From positions 18,042,001 to 18,106,000 of the forward strand of contig OX637293.1 in the NCBI GenBank assembly GCA_951799445.1: 64,000 bases of DNA. Direction: 5' to 3'. Below, in pieces: positions 50,788 through 63,615 of the stretch. Position 1 is the stretch's first letter. Every line of letters begins with the position of its first letter. A model generated the notes under the pieces. The model worked only from the letters and a program-made list of their open reading frames with translations, did no database searches and had not been told where the DNA came from. Made by a program: the position numbers and the translations under genes. The stretch comes from Pseudisothecium myosuroides (lineage: Eukaryota; Streptophyta; Bryopsida; Hypnales; Lembophyllaceae).

Positions 50788-51751
50788 GATAGGGCTTGAA
50801 GTTAGAAAATAATGTTTTTTTTCATGAAACTAGAATTATAGCTAACAAGGTTTGACAATTGTATGCAATATTTTATTAGATATGTACGTGCCAAATTTCA
50901 AAAGTTGATGAGTATTTTTACAAAAGATGCCCAAATTGCTTGGCTTGCCCAAAAAGTTTAAGGCAACACAACTTTTGATTCAAACACTTGATAAAAAAAA
51001 TTGTATTTACACTAAGGAGGTATGTATTCACACCTTGTATCAAAATTTTGTGAACATCCGACCAAAATCGACTTCATAGGAATCTACTTGGATTTTCAAT
51101 GGTCTGTTCAACGAACAATTGGCCTTTAGGGGTTAAGATATATAGAAGGTTCCTTCATTTGTTTTTGTTTGGTAGAGCAATATTAAGTAAATTTGGGCCT
51201 TATAGTCTTAGTATCTAACATAGATAAGGTAGGCAAAATTATTATGGTCCATCTTCCAATTGCGCCCTCCATCTCCATTCGTCCAATAGTAGCCTACAAA
51301 TCTTGTAGATAGGAGAGACACTTTTGCTCTATGACACCAAGCTACAATATAAGAACTTAATGTTGAAAGACTTTTTTCCTACTACGGTATTAATTGCTTC
51401 CTAGGAATGAAGATGCCCTAAGTGATTATAGAGTGCAAATTTTAGATGATCACTTGCAAATGTAGAGCTTAGAATAACAGGTTCAACAAATTGAAACTAA
51501 TTTTCGTACTTGGTGGTCAAGATCGGCATTCTTTGCCAAATCAATAATGAAATTTGGGAAATGCAATTCGATAGATGCTTTTATTTATGTATATATATAA
51601 TTTGTTTGAAAAATAATAATTAAAAAAAATTGACATCTACTTTCAGAATTTTTTTTGCCGGACATGACCACTAGGTATGGTATCCTCTAAGTTATCCAAC
51701 TAGGTGCTATAAATGCGCTTTTTTTTCGAAGTCAACTAAATATTACAATCA

Positions 51752-52668
51752 TTAACCTCTGAAGTTCCATGACTATGTTTTCACCAAAAAATTTCAAAAA
51801 TTGCTATTTTTAGTACAAGTACCAAATTTTTGAAAAAAGAACTTTTTTGACACATGTAACCATAGGATCTTCTATTATGCTGACTTGAGAACATGTGAAA
51901 ATTTCAGAAATTTCCACCGCATGGATTGCAAGATAAAAGCATTCAAATCCATTGAAATCATTTTTTTGGCCTTGCAAAAAATAGGGTAGCTGCACTTCAC
52001 AAGTTCATTTTTTAATGAAAAAATGTCCAAAATGGTGGTTATTCCTTGGATTCTTTTTTCTAGACAAGTTGGCTACATGTTTAAAAATTTTCAAATCATT
52101 TGGAGTTGCAGAATATATAGGAAAAAAATAGTAAGTAGGAAGAAGTAGAGAATGATTCAAAATACTAAATTGTTAAGAATTTAATTATGGAATTGAAAAA
52201 TGCCAATTCCAATGGTTGCAATGTTGTAATAAACAATGTACATCCTATAATTTTATTTTTTTCAAAAAATATTGAAAATTCAGTAAGATAAAAGACTTCA
52301 AAGTTTATTTCAAAGTAAAGAATCCTTAATTGCCCGCAAACTAAAACTCTTCATAACTTTTGACTCATTGATTGAAATGGAATGTTTCTAAGCTTTCCAT
52401 GTATATAAAATTATAGAGAATCAATTTCAAATTTTTGTTTTTGAAAAAAGTGATTTTTTTTAGATTTGCCCAAACTGCCTAAGTTGAAAAAGAAACAATA
52501 TATTATACTATAATTTTTTATACATATTTCCAAATATCACGAAATTTAGTGCATATGAAAGATATTCCTCGTCCCCACCTTCTCTTAAAATTTCAGCCTA
52601 AAATATGCAAATCTCCAATCACATGTTCTATGTTGCTAAAAATAACAGGATGGTTCTTTAGGGGTTAA
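51752..52668. mobile_element. TTAA-flanked element
   Basis: TTAA at 51752-51755 and 52665-52668. Ends CCTCTGAAGTTCCA and TGGTTCTTTAGGGG. The interior aligns with 42389-43318 (CATAGGATCTTCTATTATGC region). Confidence 0.65.
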
Positions 52669-52985
52669 ACTACTATCATCTATAACACTCAAATTTGGAG
52701 CCCATGCCACTCAACATTTGGGAAGTTTTCTGGAACCACCCTAGTAATGTTCCTCCACTTTGTAGAGGAAGCCTTGTTCTTTTTCAAGGCACTAGTTGCA
52801 TCTTTTCCTTATCAAAATCTCCCAGTTAATTCTTCTCGTATCAAATTCTCACTGGCCACTTTCCTTCAACTACAAATTTGCAAAGGCTACAATCTTCCTC
52901 CTTCAAAGACATGCCAATTTTGAAACTGTCTAATCTCCAAATTTCATTACATCGGGCAGACATTGATAATGGAACAGATATTAAT

Positions 52986-53188
52986 CACTACAAGAGAAAG
53001 GGGTGTTTTAAGTATTGTCCTAGACATCATGTCTTTTAAGTAACGTCTTTTAAGTAAGTTTTTAAGTAAAATTTTACTAAAAAGATTGTCTTTTTAGTAA
53101 AATTTTACTTAAAAACTTACTTAAAAGACGTTACTTAAAAGACATGATGTCTAGGACAATACTTAAAACACCCCTTTCTCTTGTAGTG
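52986..53188. mobile_element. CACTA-type MITE 2
   Basis: 203 bp, ends CACTACAAGAGAAAGG and CCTTTCTCTTGTAGTG, perfect AAT on both sides (3-bp target duplication). The whole element is a near-perfect hairpin. Same family as 24178-24399. Confidence 0.92.
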
Positions 53189-53565
53189 AATTGGCTGCCA
53201 CAACCATTTTTGAAGTGATACCCACTAACCCACCCCCACCCTATCCAAGCATTCCAAGCCCACAACGCCAATTCTAAAGTGATACCTACCTTGTCCAAAA
53301 GCGTACCCATTTCATCTATCCAAGAACATACATGCCTCCAATAATCCAAATTTTAGCCTCAGATTTGAAATGGCAAGCGGCTAAAATTTGACAATTTTGT
53401 GAAGACAATGGCTCCAGATCCACCTTTTACTTTGGCAAACCGGTTGGTTGCCAGTCCAACCAATTCTTCATCCAGTTTTGAATCCTCCATTTTCACACTT
53501 CCACCAATTATTTTTACAAAGGTACCGGCTAACTATGAACTAACCAACACTTTTGCTAAGGAGAG

Positions 53566-53807
53566 TACTAGCATGAGAGCATAGAATCTATGTGCCCATG
53601 AACCTAAAGGTTTATATTATAGACACCTTCTACGGTTATAGGTGTCTTCCTATACTATAGGTACCTACCTTATAGATTCTTTCTATGTTGTAGTGTACCT
53701 TTATTTTAGGTGCATATGTTATACATACTTTCAAATGGTTGCAAATATTGATATGTACAACTAGGTTCAAGGCTCGTAAGCTCACATCTCTATCCTCATG
53801 CATTAAG
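53566..53807. mobile_element. MITE, TGCTATTATGTGAGC family, copy 4 (diverged)
   Basis: Ends TACTAGCATGAGAGC and CTCATGCATTA, the most decayed copy. It truncates an open frame (53399-53565) that looks Ser/Pro-rich but matches nothing known. Confidence 0.6.
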
Positions 53808-55229
53808 ATAGAATTACCTATAGTTGATCACTTAAGCGATTTTGAGACAAATCATAAGTAGTATGAGGCAAGTAAATTTTTTGCCATGTAGGAATATAGG
53901 AAATATTGGAACTGCAAATTTTCCAAAATTTTATTCCCAAAATTAAAAAAATGTGATTTTTGGAAGCCAAATTTTTTTCCGGACTAATAGCCAATATTTA
54001 GACTCTCAGTTGAATTTTGACCATAGAGTAACTACTTTCCCGCTTGCTACTTCCTATTTTCTTGCTCACTGTTGTGGGACATGTATGATAACCTTATTAG
54101 TCCCAACCTTGAAAAGGAGAAAAAAACACATTCTAAGGTTTGGTTGGAAATCTCTTCTAACCTTGGTTGAAAATAGTTGCAACCTACAGGTTGCTTATGA
54201 CCTCCTTGGTTGGAAATGGGTAGTCCTAACTTAGCATTGTTGTTCTATGGCTAGTTTTGTTTCTTTTCATTTTGGAGCATGAGCCAATCGTTTCCACAAT
54301 ACTCATGTGATCTTTGGGTGATCTTTGGTAATATCTATATAAAAATTAGGTGATATCTAGGTAAAATTTGGCTAATGGTTTCAAAATACAGCAGTAATAG
54401 GTTCAAGATGACCCTAAACTACCAGATGATGGTGGAAAGGTACCCAAACCGAATGGCATGGTTGCGGATTCAATACCTGGCGGTGACACATTGTGTTTAT
54501 CTGGCGTGAAATCAGCCTCTCTACTTACAGAAATCCCTTGAAGTGTGTTGTTCAACATGCTTGTGTCAAAAAAATTTAAAAAAATGCAATAGTATTCTGG
54601 CTATTTTGACCCCCCCAAAATGATTACTTCCTTTACAAAAAATAGCCAGCATGTTTTCGCTGTAACCAATTGGAGAAAAATGGTGCATAAAAAAAAACAC
54701 TGGTTCTATCCCAATATTGGCGTGTGCTAGCCACAACAGAATAGAATGAACGGATAAACACTAAACTATGAGCGGTTACACTGTTCCAGCACGCAAGAGG
54801 AGCATGCGACGAGGCGAGCAGTCCACTGCACTCTCCAGTGCTCTCCACTTTGTGCGTAGAGTGTTCGAACACTCTACGAAGGGTACTGTAGGCCCAAAGT
54901 CTTTTCTCCCTTTTCCGAGACACAGCCTGACACGAGATTTGCCCTTTTCTCAGGGCCTGAGCCTGACTGTAGATTTCCTCTTTTTCCAGAGATTCTGACA
55001 CACGTTCTGAGTTCTTACGAGCTGCACGTTTTTCGTTATTTGTTTTTTGTTTTGTTTTCTTTGACGCAAACTGCGAATTCGTTTGCAAGAAATAGAAAAT
55101 GATAAAACAAATCCCGAGCTTCCTCGGCGGATAACACGTTGTAGCTACACGTTTTGCATGACACAATTTCTAATCCAGTGAGACGCCGTTTCCTCACTTT
55201 TCTGGAACTGCATAAAACCGTGGCAGCTC
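53808..55229. other. Upstream region of the ascorbate oxidase gene
   Basis: No supported exon. It includes a perfect 24-bp palindrome at 54855-54878 centred on GTGTTCGAACAC. A long minus-strand frame (54633-55166) is judged spurious. Confidence 0.45.
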
Positions 55230-55520
55230 CAAATTGGAATAGGAAGTTGATGCTGCAGCTACACTGGAAGACTGAGTCGATAGCTAGCTACTGGACTTTT
55301 GTCGCATGCAGCTGGATTGATAAGAGTAGGATAGTGTACTGTACTTGCAGCTGCATTGGAATTGAAGAAGTCAAGTTGATAGCTTAGCTGCAGCTGGATT
55401 GGAGAGACCAGTTGAGAATGTTGGTGTAACTTACTTGCAGCTGCACTTGAAAGTACAGTTGAGCTGCAGATCGAGGCATATGATGTAGAATAATTAGTGG
55501 AGCTGCAGCTGTTTGTAAGT
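55230..55520 (+). promoter_or_regulatory. CAGCTGCA-rich 5' leader/promoter repeats
   Basis: Five or more imperfect units containing GCAGCTG or GCTGCAGCTG followed by an ATTGG-like string, spaced about 50-70 bp, end 60 bp before the ascorbate oxidase ATG. They may be promoter or 5' UTR. CAGCTG is an E-box-type palindrome, but binding is not shown. Confidence 0.5.
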
Positions 55521-55582
55521 CACCTAGCTCGAGCTCTGTCAATTTTCCTCACTAGCAGGGGGATTAGACAGTGAGCTGCGAG

Positions 55583-58500
55583 ATGGCTTTCCTGTGGGCG
55601 GTTGCGTTGGTTTGCAGTACTGTGCTGGCGTTTTCGGCCATGGTGGATTGCAAAGTGGTGGAGTACACTCTCAAGGTGGCGTACCTCAGTCATGCGCCGG
55701 ACTGTTACGCCAAGGTCCTCTTCGGCATTAATGGCAACTACCCGGGTCCTACGATTCGAGCTGGCCAGGGGGATACCCTGAGGATCTCATTTGTGAATCA
55801 TCTGGCCACGGAGGGGATCACTATGCATTGGCATGGCATTCGTCAGGTGAGTCCGTCGCTGTGTGCGGCTTCATGAATTAGTAACAGGTGCGCGATTGAC
55901 ATGGCCTCAATCAAAGCACAGGTTTGCATTAAAAAAAACACTGAGATTGTGAACCAGTCCTGAAGACTTTTATCAAGCTTTTAAATTGTTGCTAGGTATG
56001 TACAGTACTTCGAGGACGAATATGGCCGGCGAACGTACTAGCTATCGTTAACCTTAGCTGTGTACTTAAAGGATGGATATGGCGGACGTAGATAAGGGTA
56101 ATCTTAGCTGTGTTCCGACATGAGCACTAGCTATCGGTAACCGAGCTTACACAAGACTTTAGCTTCTGCATATTGTTCTGAGATTTGGGATTATCATTTG
56201 CTTGTGCAACAGAGATAGAGTGACACCTTGAGATTGTTCAGGGGAGGTGCAAGGAGTTATGACCGGGTTGCCAACAAAGGATTCTCTCTGTTACACAATA
56301 GTTTGATTTTTGAATACGACTTTGCGTCCCGGCTACTTGACACTCCGGGTATTATATTGTTTCCAACAGCTAGTTTCCACTGTAGGGTTTACAAACCTCA
56401 AACGCTGTAGAGTGGAGCAAGTGGAATCTGTGAGAAGACGAAACTGGCATCAACAGTCCCGTTGAGAGTCTTAACAATAAAATAAAAAATGAAAAATGAA
56501 AAATAAACAGGACTCCCTCAGGCGTAAATTTCATAGACCTTTGGTCTTACTAGGGTCCTTTTTAAATACTATTACTCCTCTTTTCCAGTATACCAGTGGC
56601 CGAATGCACTGTTATTTCTTTAATAACTAGCCGGTGGACTGGGACTCCATCCGTATTTTGCTTGACATCGGGGTGTTCTTTGATTCTGTGCAGACAGGGA
56701 GCACATGGGCAGATGGAACAGCTGCGGTATCACAGTGCCCCATTCTCTACGGAGAAAGCTTCACGTACGAGTTCATCGTCGACCGAGTAAGTGATCAACT
56801 ACGCGCCATCAGATCAGTCTCTAAATTTCTTATCTCTCTCGTTTTACCATCTTGTGGATTTTGGATTTGACTTCCTCGTACGATACGTTCTTAACAAATC
56901 GATCTCAACAGTGAAGAACGTATGTTTCGTTCACGTCATTTGGTATCATATTGTGTCACTCACTTCTCCCCGCTGAATTTGACTCTCCTTTTACATTTTA
57001 AGCAAATTTTTCTCAACACTGACTAATGCATTATTCGGTGACGGTTGCAGCCCGGCACCTACTTCTACCATGGCCACTTCGGCACGCAGCGTGCAGCGGG
57101 ATTCTATGGCGGGCTCATCGTGTACCTTCCCGACGGCCAGCTAGAGCCCTATTACTACGACGACGAGCACATGATCATCTTGAACGATTGGTGGCACAAG
57201 CCGATTATCGACCAAGAGGAAGGCCTGGAGAGAGTCCCCTTCAACTGGGTGGGAGAACCTCAGGTACCTGATCAGCACGAATTTGCAGTTGAGGCTACCA
57301 ATTCTGGTTGACGTTACTTTCCGCGTAGCAAAATTATCATATCTCGTGAATAACAACACATTTTCACTGAATCTTCCAAAATAATTGCATTCTTCTCATG
57401 GGTTAGGGATCTCACATTCTTCTTCTTCAAACTCTTTTAGGTTTGTAACTTGACCCAACACTTCGTTCAAATCTGGTAATATTTACCCCAAAAGGAATGA
57501 CTGCCCCTGTTCAATCTCTTCAATCTCTTGGTAACGGATATTTCGTTAACATGGCAATGTTCCACAAACTTGGCACTTTCAGGTTTAGACCATGTGGTCT
57601 GAGATGCAAACTGGTCCTAGATTTTAGACCATGTGGTCTGAAATCTATACCAGTCCTAGAAAATGAATGGAAAAATGGCGGAAGAATATCGCCATTTTAA
57701 CGAAGTATGGGTTTGGTGGAAGACTCGATGATTTATCCAAATATGAAATCGTTTCCTTCTTGCAGTCCTTGTTGCTGGAGGGGCGTGGACGTTACAACTG
57801 CACATCCGTGCCGACGTACAAACCTGCGGGCATTAGCTGCAACCAGACGGACGAGCGGTGTGCTCCGCATGTGTGGAGAGTGGAACGCGGCAAGACGTAC
57901 CGCCTTCGCCTGGTCAGCGTCGCTTCTCTGTCGTCCCTCAACTTCAAAATCGAGGTAAGCAGATTGTAGGGCTAAAACCATAATTTCCTGATGGGGTTTA
58001 CGGTTCAGAGGGGTTCGCCCGTAGGAGTAGAAGTTGTTTTGGGCATGAGATGTTTGATGTCCTCAAAGATTTTGGAAAATCAGTCGTTGAATGAGTGTTT
58101 CAATTTTAGAATAATTTGAGTGGAGTAAAAAGGACATGTTGAGGCCTGTTTTCATTGACTCGACATGGAGGGGTTAGGAGGTCATTTGAATTCTTAAACA
58201 TTCAATTGGTCCAATTCTTGAAACCTGGCGAATTGTGGACTGGAGCTCTTGAGAAAGTAGAGGTCTTACTGACTTCTGTGGCAAACAAGCATTGCTTGAG
58301 AACCCAGGACTAATTTCACAAGGAAAGATCAGGGGATCAGATTGGTTTGAGAGGTCCCATCAACATAAATTTACTCTTCAATGTTGTGTTGAATACTAAT
58401 TCAGTGTCCTATTGAATCATGTAGAGCACTTTGTCAAATATGCTGTGAAACATCCTCAAAATCCTATACAACATATTACATTTATGTCATTGAACATACC

Positions 58501-61500
58501 CGAACATAGTAGACATCGAGTCAAACACAAAATATTGTGCCAAACAGACTAGACTGACAATCATCATGATTGAACACGCTGCACAGGTGTTCAACATGTG
58601 AAAATTTCTGTCTGCCTGTCTGTCTCAAAGAAGACAACCCTACTTTTCTTAAATTATTAGTGGCCAGACTGTGCTTGACATGCATTTCCTTGTAACTATG
58701 TGCTCAATTCAGGGACACACAATGCAAGTAGTGGAAGCAGACGGCCACAACATCGAGCCCTTCTACACCGACAACCTGGATTTGTACTCCGGAGAAACCT
58801 ACTCCGTCCTCGTGCACGCCGATCAACCGAACGACAACTACCACTTAGGCTTGAATGTGCGCGGTCGCAGTGACGCAACCGTGCCCACGGGACTAGGAAT
58901 CCTCACCTACAACAATGCAACTGCCGCACAACCGACGACACCACCACCCAAGGGACCTGCTTGGAATGACATTGAGGCGAGCAAGGCGCAGGCCAAGCTG
59001 TACAAAGCCTTGAGAAACAATCCGGATCCCACCAGCCATCCGTTCAACAACACGGAGTATGTTCCGACCCGGTCGCTCGTCTTCCTAACGACGCAGAACA
59101 CGTACAAAGGTAAACAACGTCAATACTATCTGCAAACATCCATCCATTATCTTAAGTTTGGCTGTTTGTTTTGTTTTGTTTGTTACGGTGAGATCTCCTG
59201 AATGATGCGTCCCCTATTCATGTTCTTGGAACCGTCTGAAAGCTCATAGCAAGAAGGTGTGCACAAGATTTGTTTTGTGATGTTCCAACCTATGGTGTGA
59301 AAGTTATTGAATTTTGAAGTGTTTATGAGTTAAAAATTTAGAAAATTATTTTTACTTTTACTTTTATTTTGATTGTAGCAATGGCACAGGGCATACTAGT
59401 ACTCATTAAAATAAGTGAGCCCATTGTGGGCAAAATGGGAGCAAGCTAATTGTAGGCAACATTGTAATGGTGGTATACATTTTAGAACTTGAATGTACAC
59501 CACCATTACAATTTGACCCACAATGGGTTCACTTGCCTTATATTGCCAATTTGTTTAGTGTTGTCTATGATATAATAGGGGATGTCACAATTGGAGAAGT
59601 TGAGTTCATTGAACTCTTGACGTGGCAATAGTTTAGTGGCTCAATGAACTTTCTTCTCCATTCAAAATGGTGAGTACAAGAGTTTAGTAATTTCGTTGAA
59701 CTCTTGATTCCTATTGTGATTTGCCCTAATGGGTCATCAAAATATCATGCCATACCACAAATACCTTTTTTTTGCTACTTGTCGAAAAAATACATAGAAT
59801 TTTATTTTGAGTGTTTTCACAATTGTCAACAAGATTCAATAAAAACTAAATAGTTGATTCATAAAAATATGAGCTTGTCTTTGTGGTCATCACTCCCCTA
59901 TATAACTATCAATTGCAAATGAATAATTATGTGCATTCCTCATTTATAACAATGAAAATGATGCATATGAAACTTTATTTTCTTTTAGTGGCCTTACAAG
60001 GTTATCATAGGAATCCTGCTTATAAGGTACTTTTAGGTATAGGACGAAGAATGTCTATGAGGCACTTATCTCAAGGCATTGAGTCCCAAATTGAATTCTT
60101 GAAGAAACATTCTTCACTCAACATAATGACAAGACTCTAAATTTTCTCCAAATTTTGAATGAACTATAAGTTTTTTTCCCTTCGCAATAGGATAATCTCC
60201 TATAGTCACATACCTCGAGGGGATTTTTTTGCAAACCCATAGTAGAAGGTCCTTATTTTGAAGATATCTTACGTGTTATATGCCATTCTTGTTTCTACAT
60301 GGCATTTTAACAATGATGACTCCATAGAACTCCAACCCTTTTTATTATGTGTTGGAGTGACTTAAGAGTCTTCATCTCATGTCCCACATGGAATTTATAA
60401 AGATAATACACATTACTCCAAAAGTACCACTTACCCGTGTTCAGAGTGAGACTCTTCACTATTTCTAGAGAGAGAATTACGATATGTGTTACGTTAGGAC
60501 TACATACTCTTCTACGGAGGAAGACTATGTACTTTCCATAGAAAGCAAAAGAGCAGTAACTTCCAATTCTTTTATAGATCAATTGGCATACATTAAGGGC
60601 TTGTTGACATTGAATCTTATTAATATTGTCTATAAATGTACAGTAGATCTTAACCTCTAAATTGTAAGGTAGGAGTTCCACAGAGAGTTGGGCTCTAAAA
60701 GCGTCTACCTCTTGAAATGTGCACTTTTTTTGTACATTTTGCTTTCTCATTGCACTAGCAACGTACAATTATTGTACATTTCAGGAGGTGGATGCTTTTG
60801 GTGATCGGCACTACATTTTGACTTCAGAAATTCATACTAATTCCACAAAGCTCCAAAAAATATGATACAACTTGGGTTAGATGCCAATTCCATTTCACTC
60901 TCAAGAAAAGCTTACTAAAAAAATTTCAAGAAGATTAACCACCAAAATTCATTTCAAGCCTTGAATGGTCGCTTTATAAACCTCATACCTCATACGAGAA
61001 GCGAAGAAGGACAGTCTTGTGAATTGATAGTCTTTATTGAAGGATTTTAAGTATATTTGTGTGTTTGTGTGTTTGTCTGTTTCCCCAGGTCAGTACAAAT
61101 GGGCCATCAACAACGTCACCTACGCCCCTTTACAAACCCCCTTGCTCGCGTCTCTCGTCTACAACCTCACCAACGCGTACGACACTGCGCCTCCGCCCGA
61201 CTTCGGCGCCCCGAACTACGACGTCTACAACCCCCCTCCCATCACGGAGACCAACCTCGGCAGCGGCGTGTACCAGTTCAAAACGGGCGACGTCGTCGAC
61301 CTCGTCATCCAAAACTCCTGCACCTTGACGCCGAACGCTTCGGAGATTCACCCCTGGCACTTGCACGGACACGACTTCTGGATCCTGGGCTACGGCGACG
61401 GCGTGTACGATCCGAAGAAGTCGCCGTCGGGGTTCAATTTGGACAATCCGCCTTCCAGGAACAACGTGGCGACGTTTCCGTTCGGGTGGACGGCGATCAG

Positions 61501-61675
61501 GTTCAAGCTCGATAATCCTGGGGCGTGGCCGTTTCATTGTCATGTGGAGTGGCACTTTCATATGGGGATGGGGGTGATGTTTGCGCATGGGATTGATGCG
61601 GTGCGTGCAAAGGGGATTCCTGCGTCGACGCTCGGGTGCGGGTTCACGAAATCGTTGTTCAAGCTCCAGCCGTGA
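55583..61675 (+). CDS. L-ascorbate oxidase (multicopper oxidase), 6 exons
   Basis: Exons 55583-55846, 56694-56786, 57051-57263, 57766-57954, 58713-59109 and 61089-61675 (TGA). All are GT-AG with consistent phases, giving 580 residues, normal for the family. A signal peptide, [19 protein letters not shown], indicates apoplastic secretion. All copper ligands are present: HWHG (82, 84), HGH (126, 128), HPWHLHGH (473, 476, 478), HCH (535-537), and the type-1 site H473, C536, H541, M546 with the spacing of plant ascorbate oxidase. WADGTA and the WWHK...WVGEPQ stretch also fit ascorbate oxidase better than laccase. It oxidises apoplastic ascorbate while reducing O2 to water. The last intron (2 kb) and intron 3 carry MITEs. 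The start ATG follows an upstream in-frame GTG but is the first ATG with a good signal peptide. Confidence 0.96.
57541..57705. mobile_element. MITE in ascorbate oxidase intron 3
   Basis: Ends TTTCGTTAACATGGCAATGTTCC and GAATATCGCCATTTTAACGAA (imperfect inverted). Internal repeated TAGACCATGTGGTCTGA. Related to 63309-63614. It stops about 60 bp before the exon 4 acceptor. Confidence 0.55.
59413..59534. mobile_element. Short MITE, AAGTGAGCCCATTGTGG family, copy 2 (in intron 5)
   Basis: 122 bp, ends AAGTGAGCCCATTGTGGGC and CCCACAATGGGTTCACTT; the interior also folds (GTACACCACCATTACAAT). Confidence 0.7.
60665..60992. mobile_element. TIR element, TAAGGTAGGAGG family (in intron 5)
   Basis: Left end TAAGGTAGGAGTTCC, right end AACCTCATACCTCA, decayed. 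The interior matches 28030-28110 (CACCTCCTGAAATGTGCAC-type block). It ends about 95 bp before the last exon. Confidence 0.5.
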
Positions 61676-62544
61676 GGGAGTTCGGGTTAGGATTTCGGGT
61701 CGGGATCGCACCCAGTCACTTAATCGGCCGAAGTGGTGCGCGGGTTTCGTTTCCGGGCGAGTGAATCGTGTGCTGGTTATGGATGTTAATGTCATTCATT
61801 GGGGACTTGTGTGTGTTGGGAGTTCAGTTTGAATTTGGAGATGGCGATGTGAGTTGGGACTACTTGTAGCAGATTTTCAAAGAGTGTAGGTTAAGGGTTT
61901 TTTGAATTGGGAGTTTGAGTTGAGCTTTTCTCAGGCTTGAAATAATCTTGGAACATCGTGTCGTCAATGTAATCCGGACGATCGATTGGTTGAAGCTTTA
62001 TCACAAAGATGGTATAGATTTTTGTATACTACGACATGACCAATTAAGATCAGTGTCTATTTTGGGGAACCCTGGTTATGACTAAAGTTCTTTCACCCTA
62101 CTATTGTTACCGACACAAAATTTCAGCTACAGATTTATTGAATGTTCACGAATCGTGTCAATGGTCATGCACATGCAGTCAGGTTTGTTACGAATAATCA
62201 CCCGTCATTATTAGGGACTGTTTAGACTCAGCATCTACATGCTGATGGATGTGGACTTGGTTCTTCTTATGAAACTGTGACTACTTTTGGATATGATTCT
62301 CTTGAAGCTGAACATGAGATATAGTGTCGACTAGTTTGAGGCGCAATCCTTGAGCTTCCACGGCAAATACACGACAAACGGCCTTGCTACTTGGACATTA
62401 TCTCGAGTGATGCTGGATAGCTTAACACTGCGGCACACATCGTTCTGTCTCACGCCAACAGTTGCAGTGTGGACGTCGGCAGTCGTGGTATTCCCTGCTT
62501 CGAAGTGTACTCCCGGTTCGTCTTTACTCTCAAATCAAATCGTA
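61676..62544. other. 3' flank of the ascorbate oxidase gene
   Basis: The first several hundred bases are probably 3' UTR (TTTGTATACT-rich region near 62020). No further exon is supported. Confidence 0.45.
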
Positions 62545-62812
62545 TAAGGTAGGTACCCCCAAATGCCGCTGACCTTAAACCGACATCTTTACTCTGTGTA
62601 CATTTCCAAAGTCAATTCTGTACCTACGTGGAAGAAACCATTTTAGAACAAAACTTTGTTCCTTAATAAGTTTTGTATTCAGTATCCAAATGTCGCGTTC
62701 TCTGTTGCGTTGGAAACTCCTTTCACTTGCCAACAAGAACATATGAAAGTTTGACCAGTATAATAATAATAACTAGGCTCAAAAAGTGGCGGTTTTGGGG
62801 GTACCCATCTTA
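62545..62812. mobile_element. TIR element, TAAGGTAGG family
   Basis: Ends TAAGGTAGGTACCCCCAAAT and TTTTGGGGGTACCCATCTTA. 268 bp. The interior resembles 3075-3165. Confidence 0.7.
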
Positions 62813-63308
62813 GTAGCCTTTAGTAGACTTTGCCTGATAATTCCACCCTGGAGTACACATTTCAGGTGGTTCCGCCCATGTATGAGAAATTGGGGAAACG
62901 ACTACTCCGTATGTAATAACGCAACAGTTTCCTCAACTGGAAATCGAACTTCTTCGATGAACTCACGCTGAAACTGTTTCTGCTTGAATGAGTGTCACCC
63001 ACAGGGTTTTGGACAAAATCAAGACGTGATTTTATATATGCCTTTCTTATTTTGGGGGAGAGTACATTAGAAGAAACATGAGTTTAAGAGGTTATCTAAT
63101 TGATAAAATTTGAAAAAACTCTTCATTCATGATTAATTAGTATATGAATTTAGAAACATTTAACCAGCAAAGTTCACCAAAAATGTAATTTGTGATTCAA
63201 AATAGGCTAAAAAAGATGAGACCACATCTTTCTATAACAACCACCTACTTCGAAAGACTTGAAGGGTAGCTTTATTGAACACAAATTTCTTTCATTTTTC
63301 TAAATTAT

Positions 63309-63614
63309 GGCCAATTTCATTAAAATGGCGGTATTCCGTTATTTTGGCAATTTTAGCAGTTCACATTGCCTAGTCTGAACTGTTTTTTCTGTACTAAAAT
63401 CTATAGCTGTATTAGATTTTTGAAATCTACAATTGTCCTAGATATTTAAAATCTATATTGATCCTAGATTTTTCAGACTACGCGGTTTGATATCTATGAC
63501 AATCCTAGATTTCTGAAATCTAAAAATGATCTAGATGTTAACAATGTACACTTGTCCTAGATGTCATGGTGTGAAAATGGCACATGGAATACCGCCATTT
63601 TAATGAAATTCGCC
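63309..63614. mobile_element. MITE with 29-bp inverted ends
   Basis: Ends run GGCCAATTTCATTAAAATGG onward and mirror at 63586-63614. The interior contains several CTAGAT(n)AAATCTA short repeats. Immediately followed by a TTAA element. Confidence 0.75.
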
Positions 63615-63615
63615 A

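Noticed and set aside
53131..53349. 72-codon minus-strand frame
   Set aside because: Its C-terminal end is within the CACTA MITE; the rest is chance Trp/Gly-rich sequence.
54633..55166. 177-codon minus-strand frame upstream of ascorbate oxidase
   Set aside because: Composition is erratic, no motif is recognised, it overlaps the probable promoter and contains no splice-supported partner. It is probably a chance open frame.
61130..61795. 221-codon minus-strand frame over the last ascorbate oxidase exon
   Set aside because: Arg-rich antisense shadow of a GC-rich exon.
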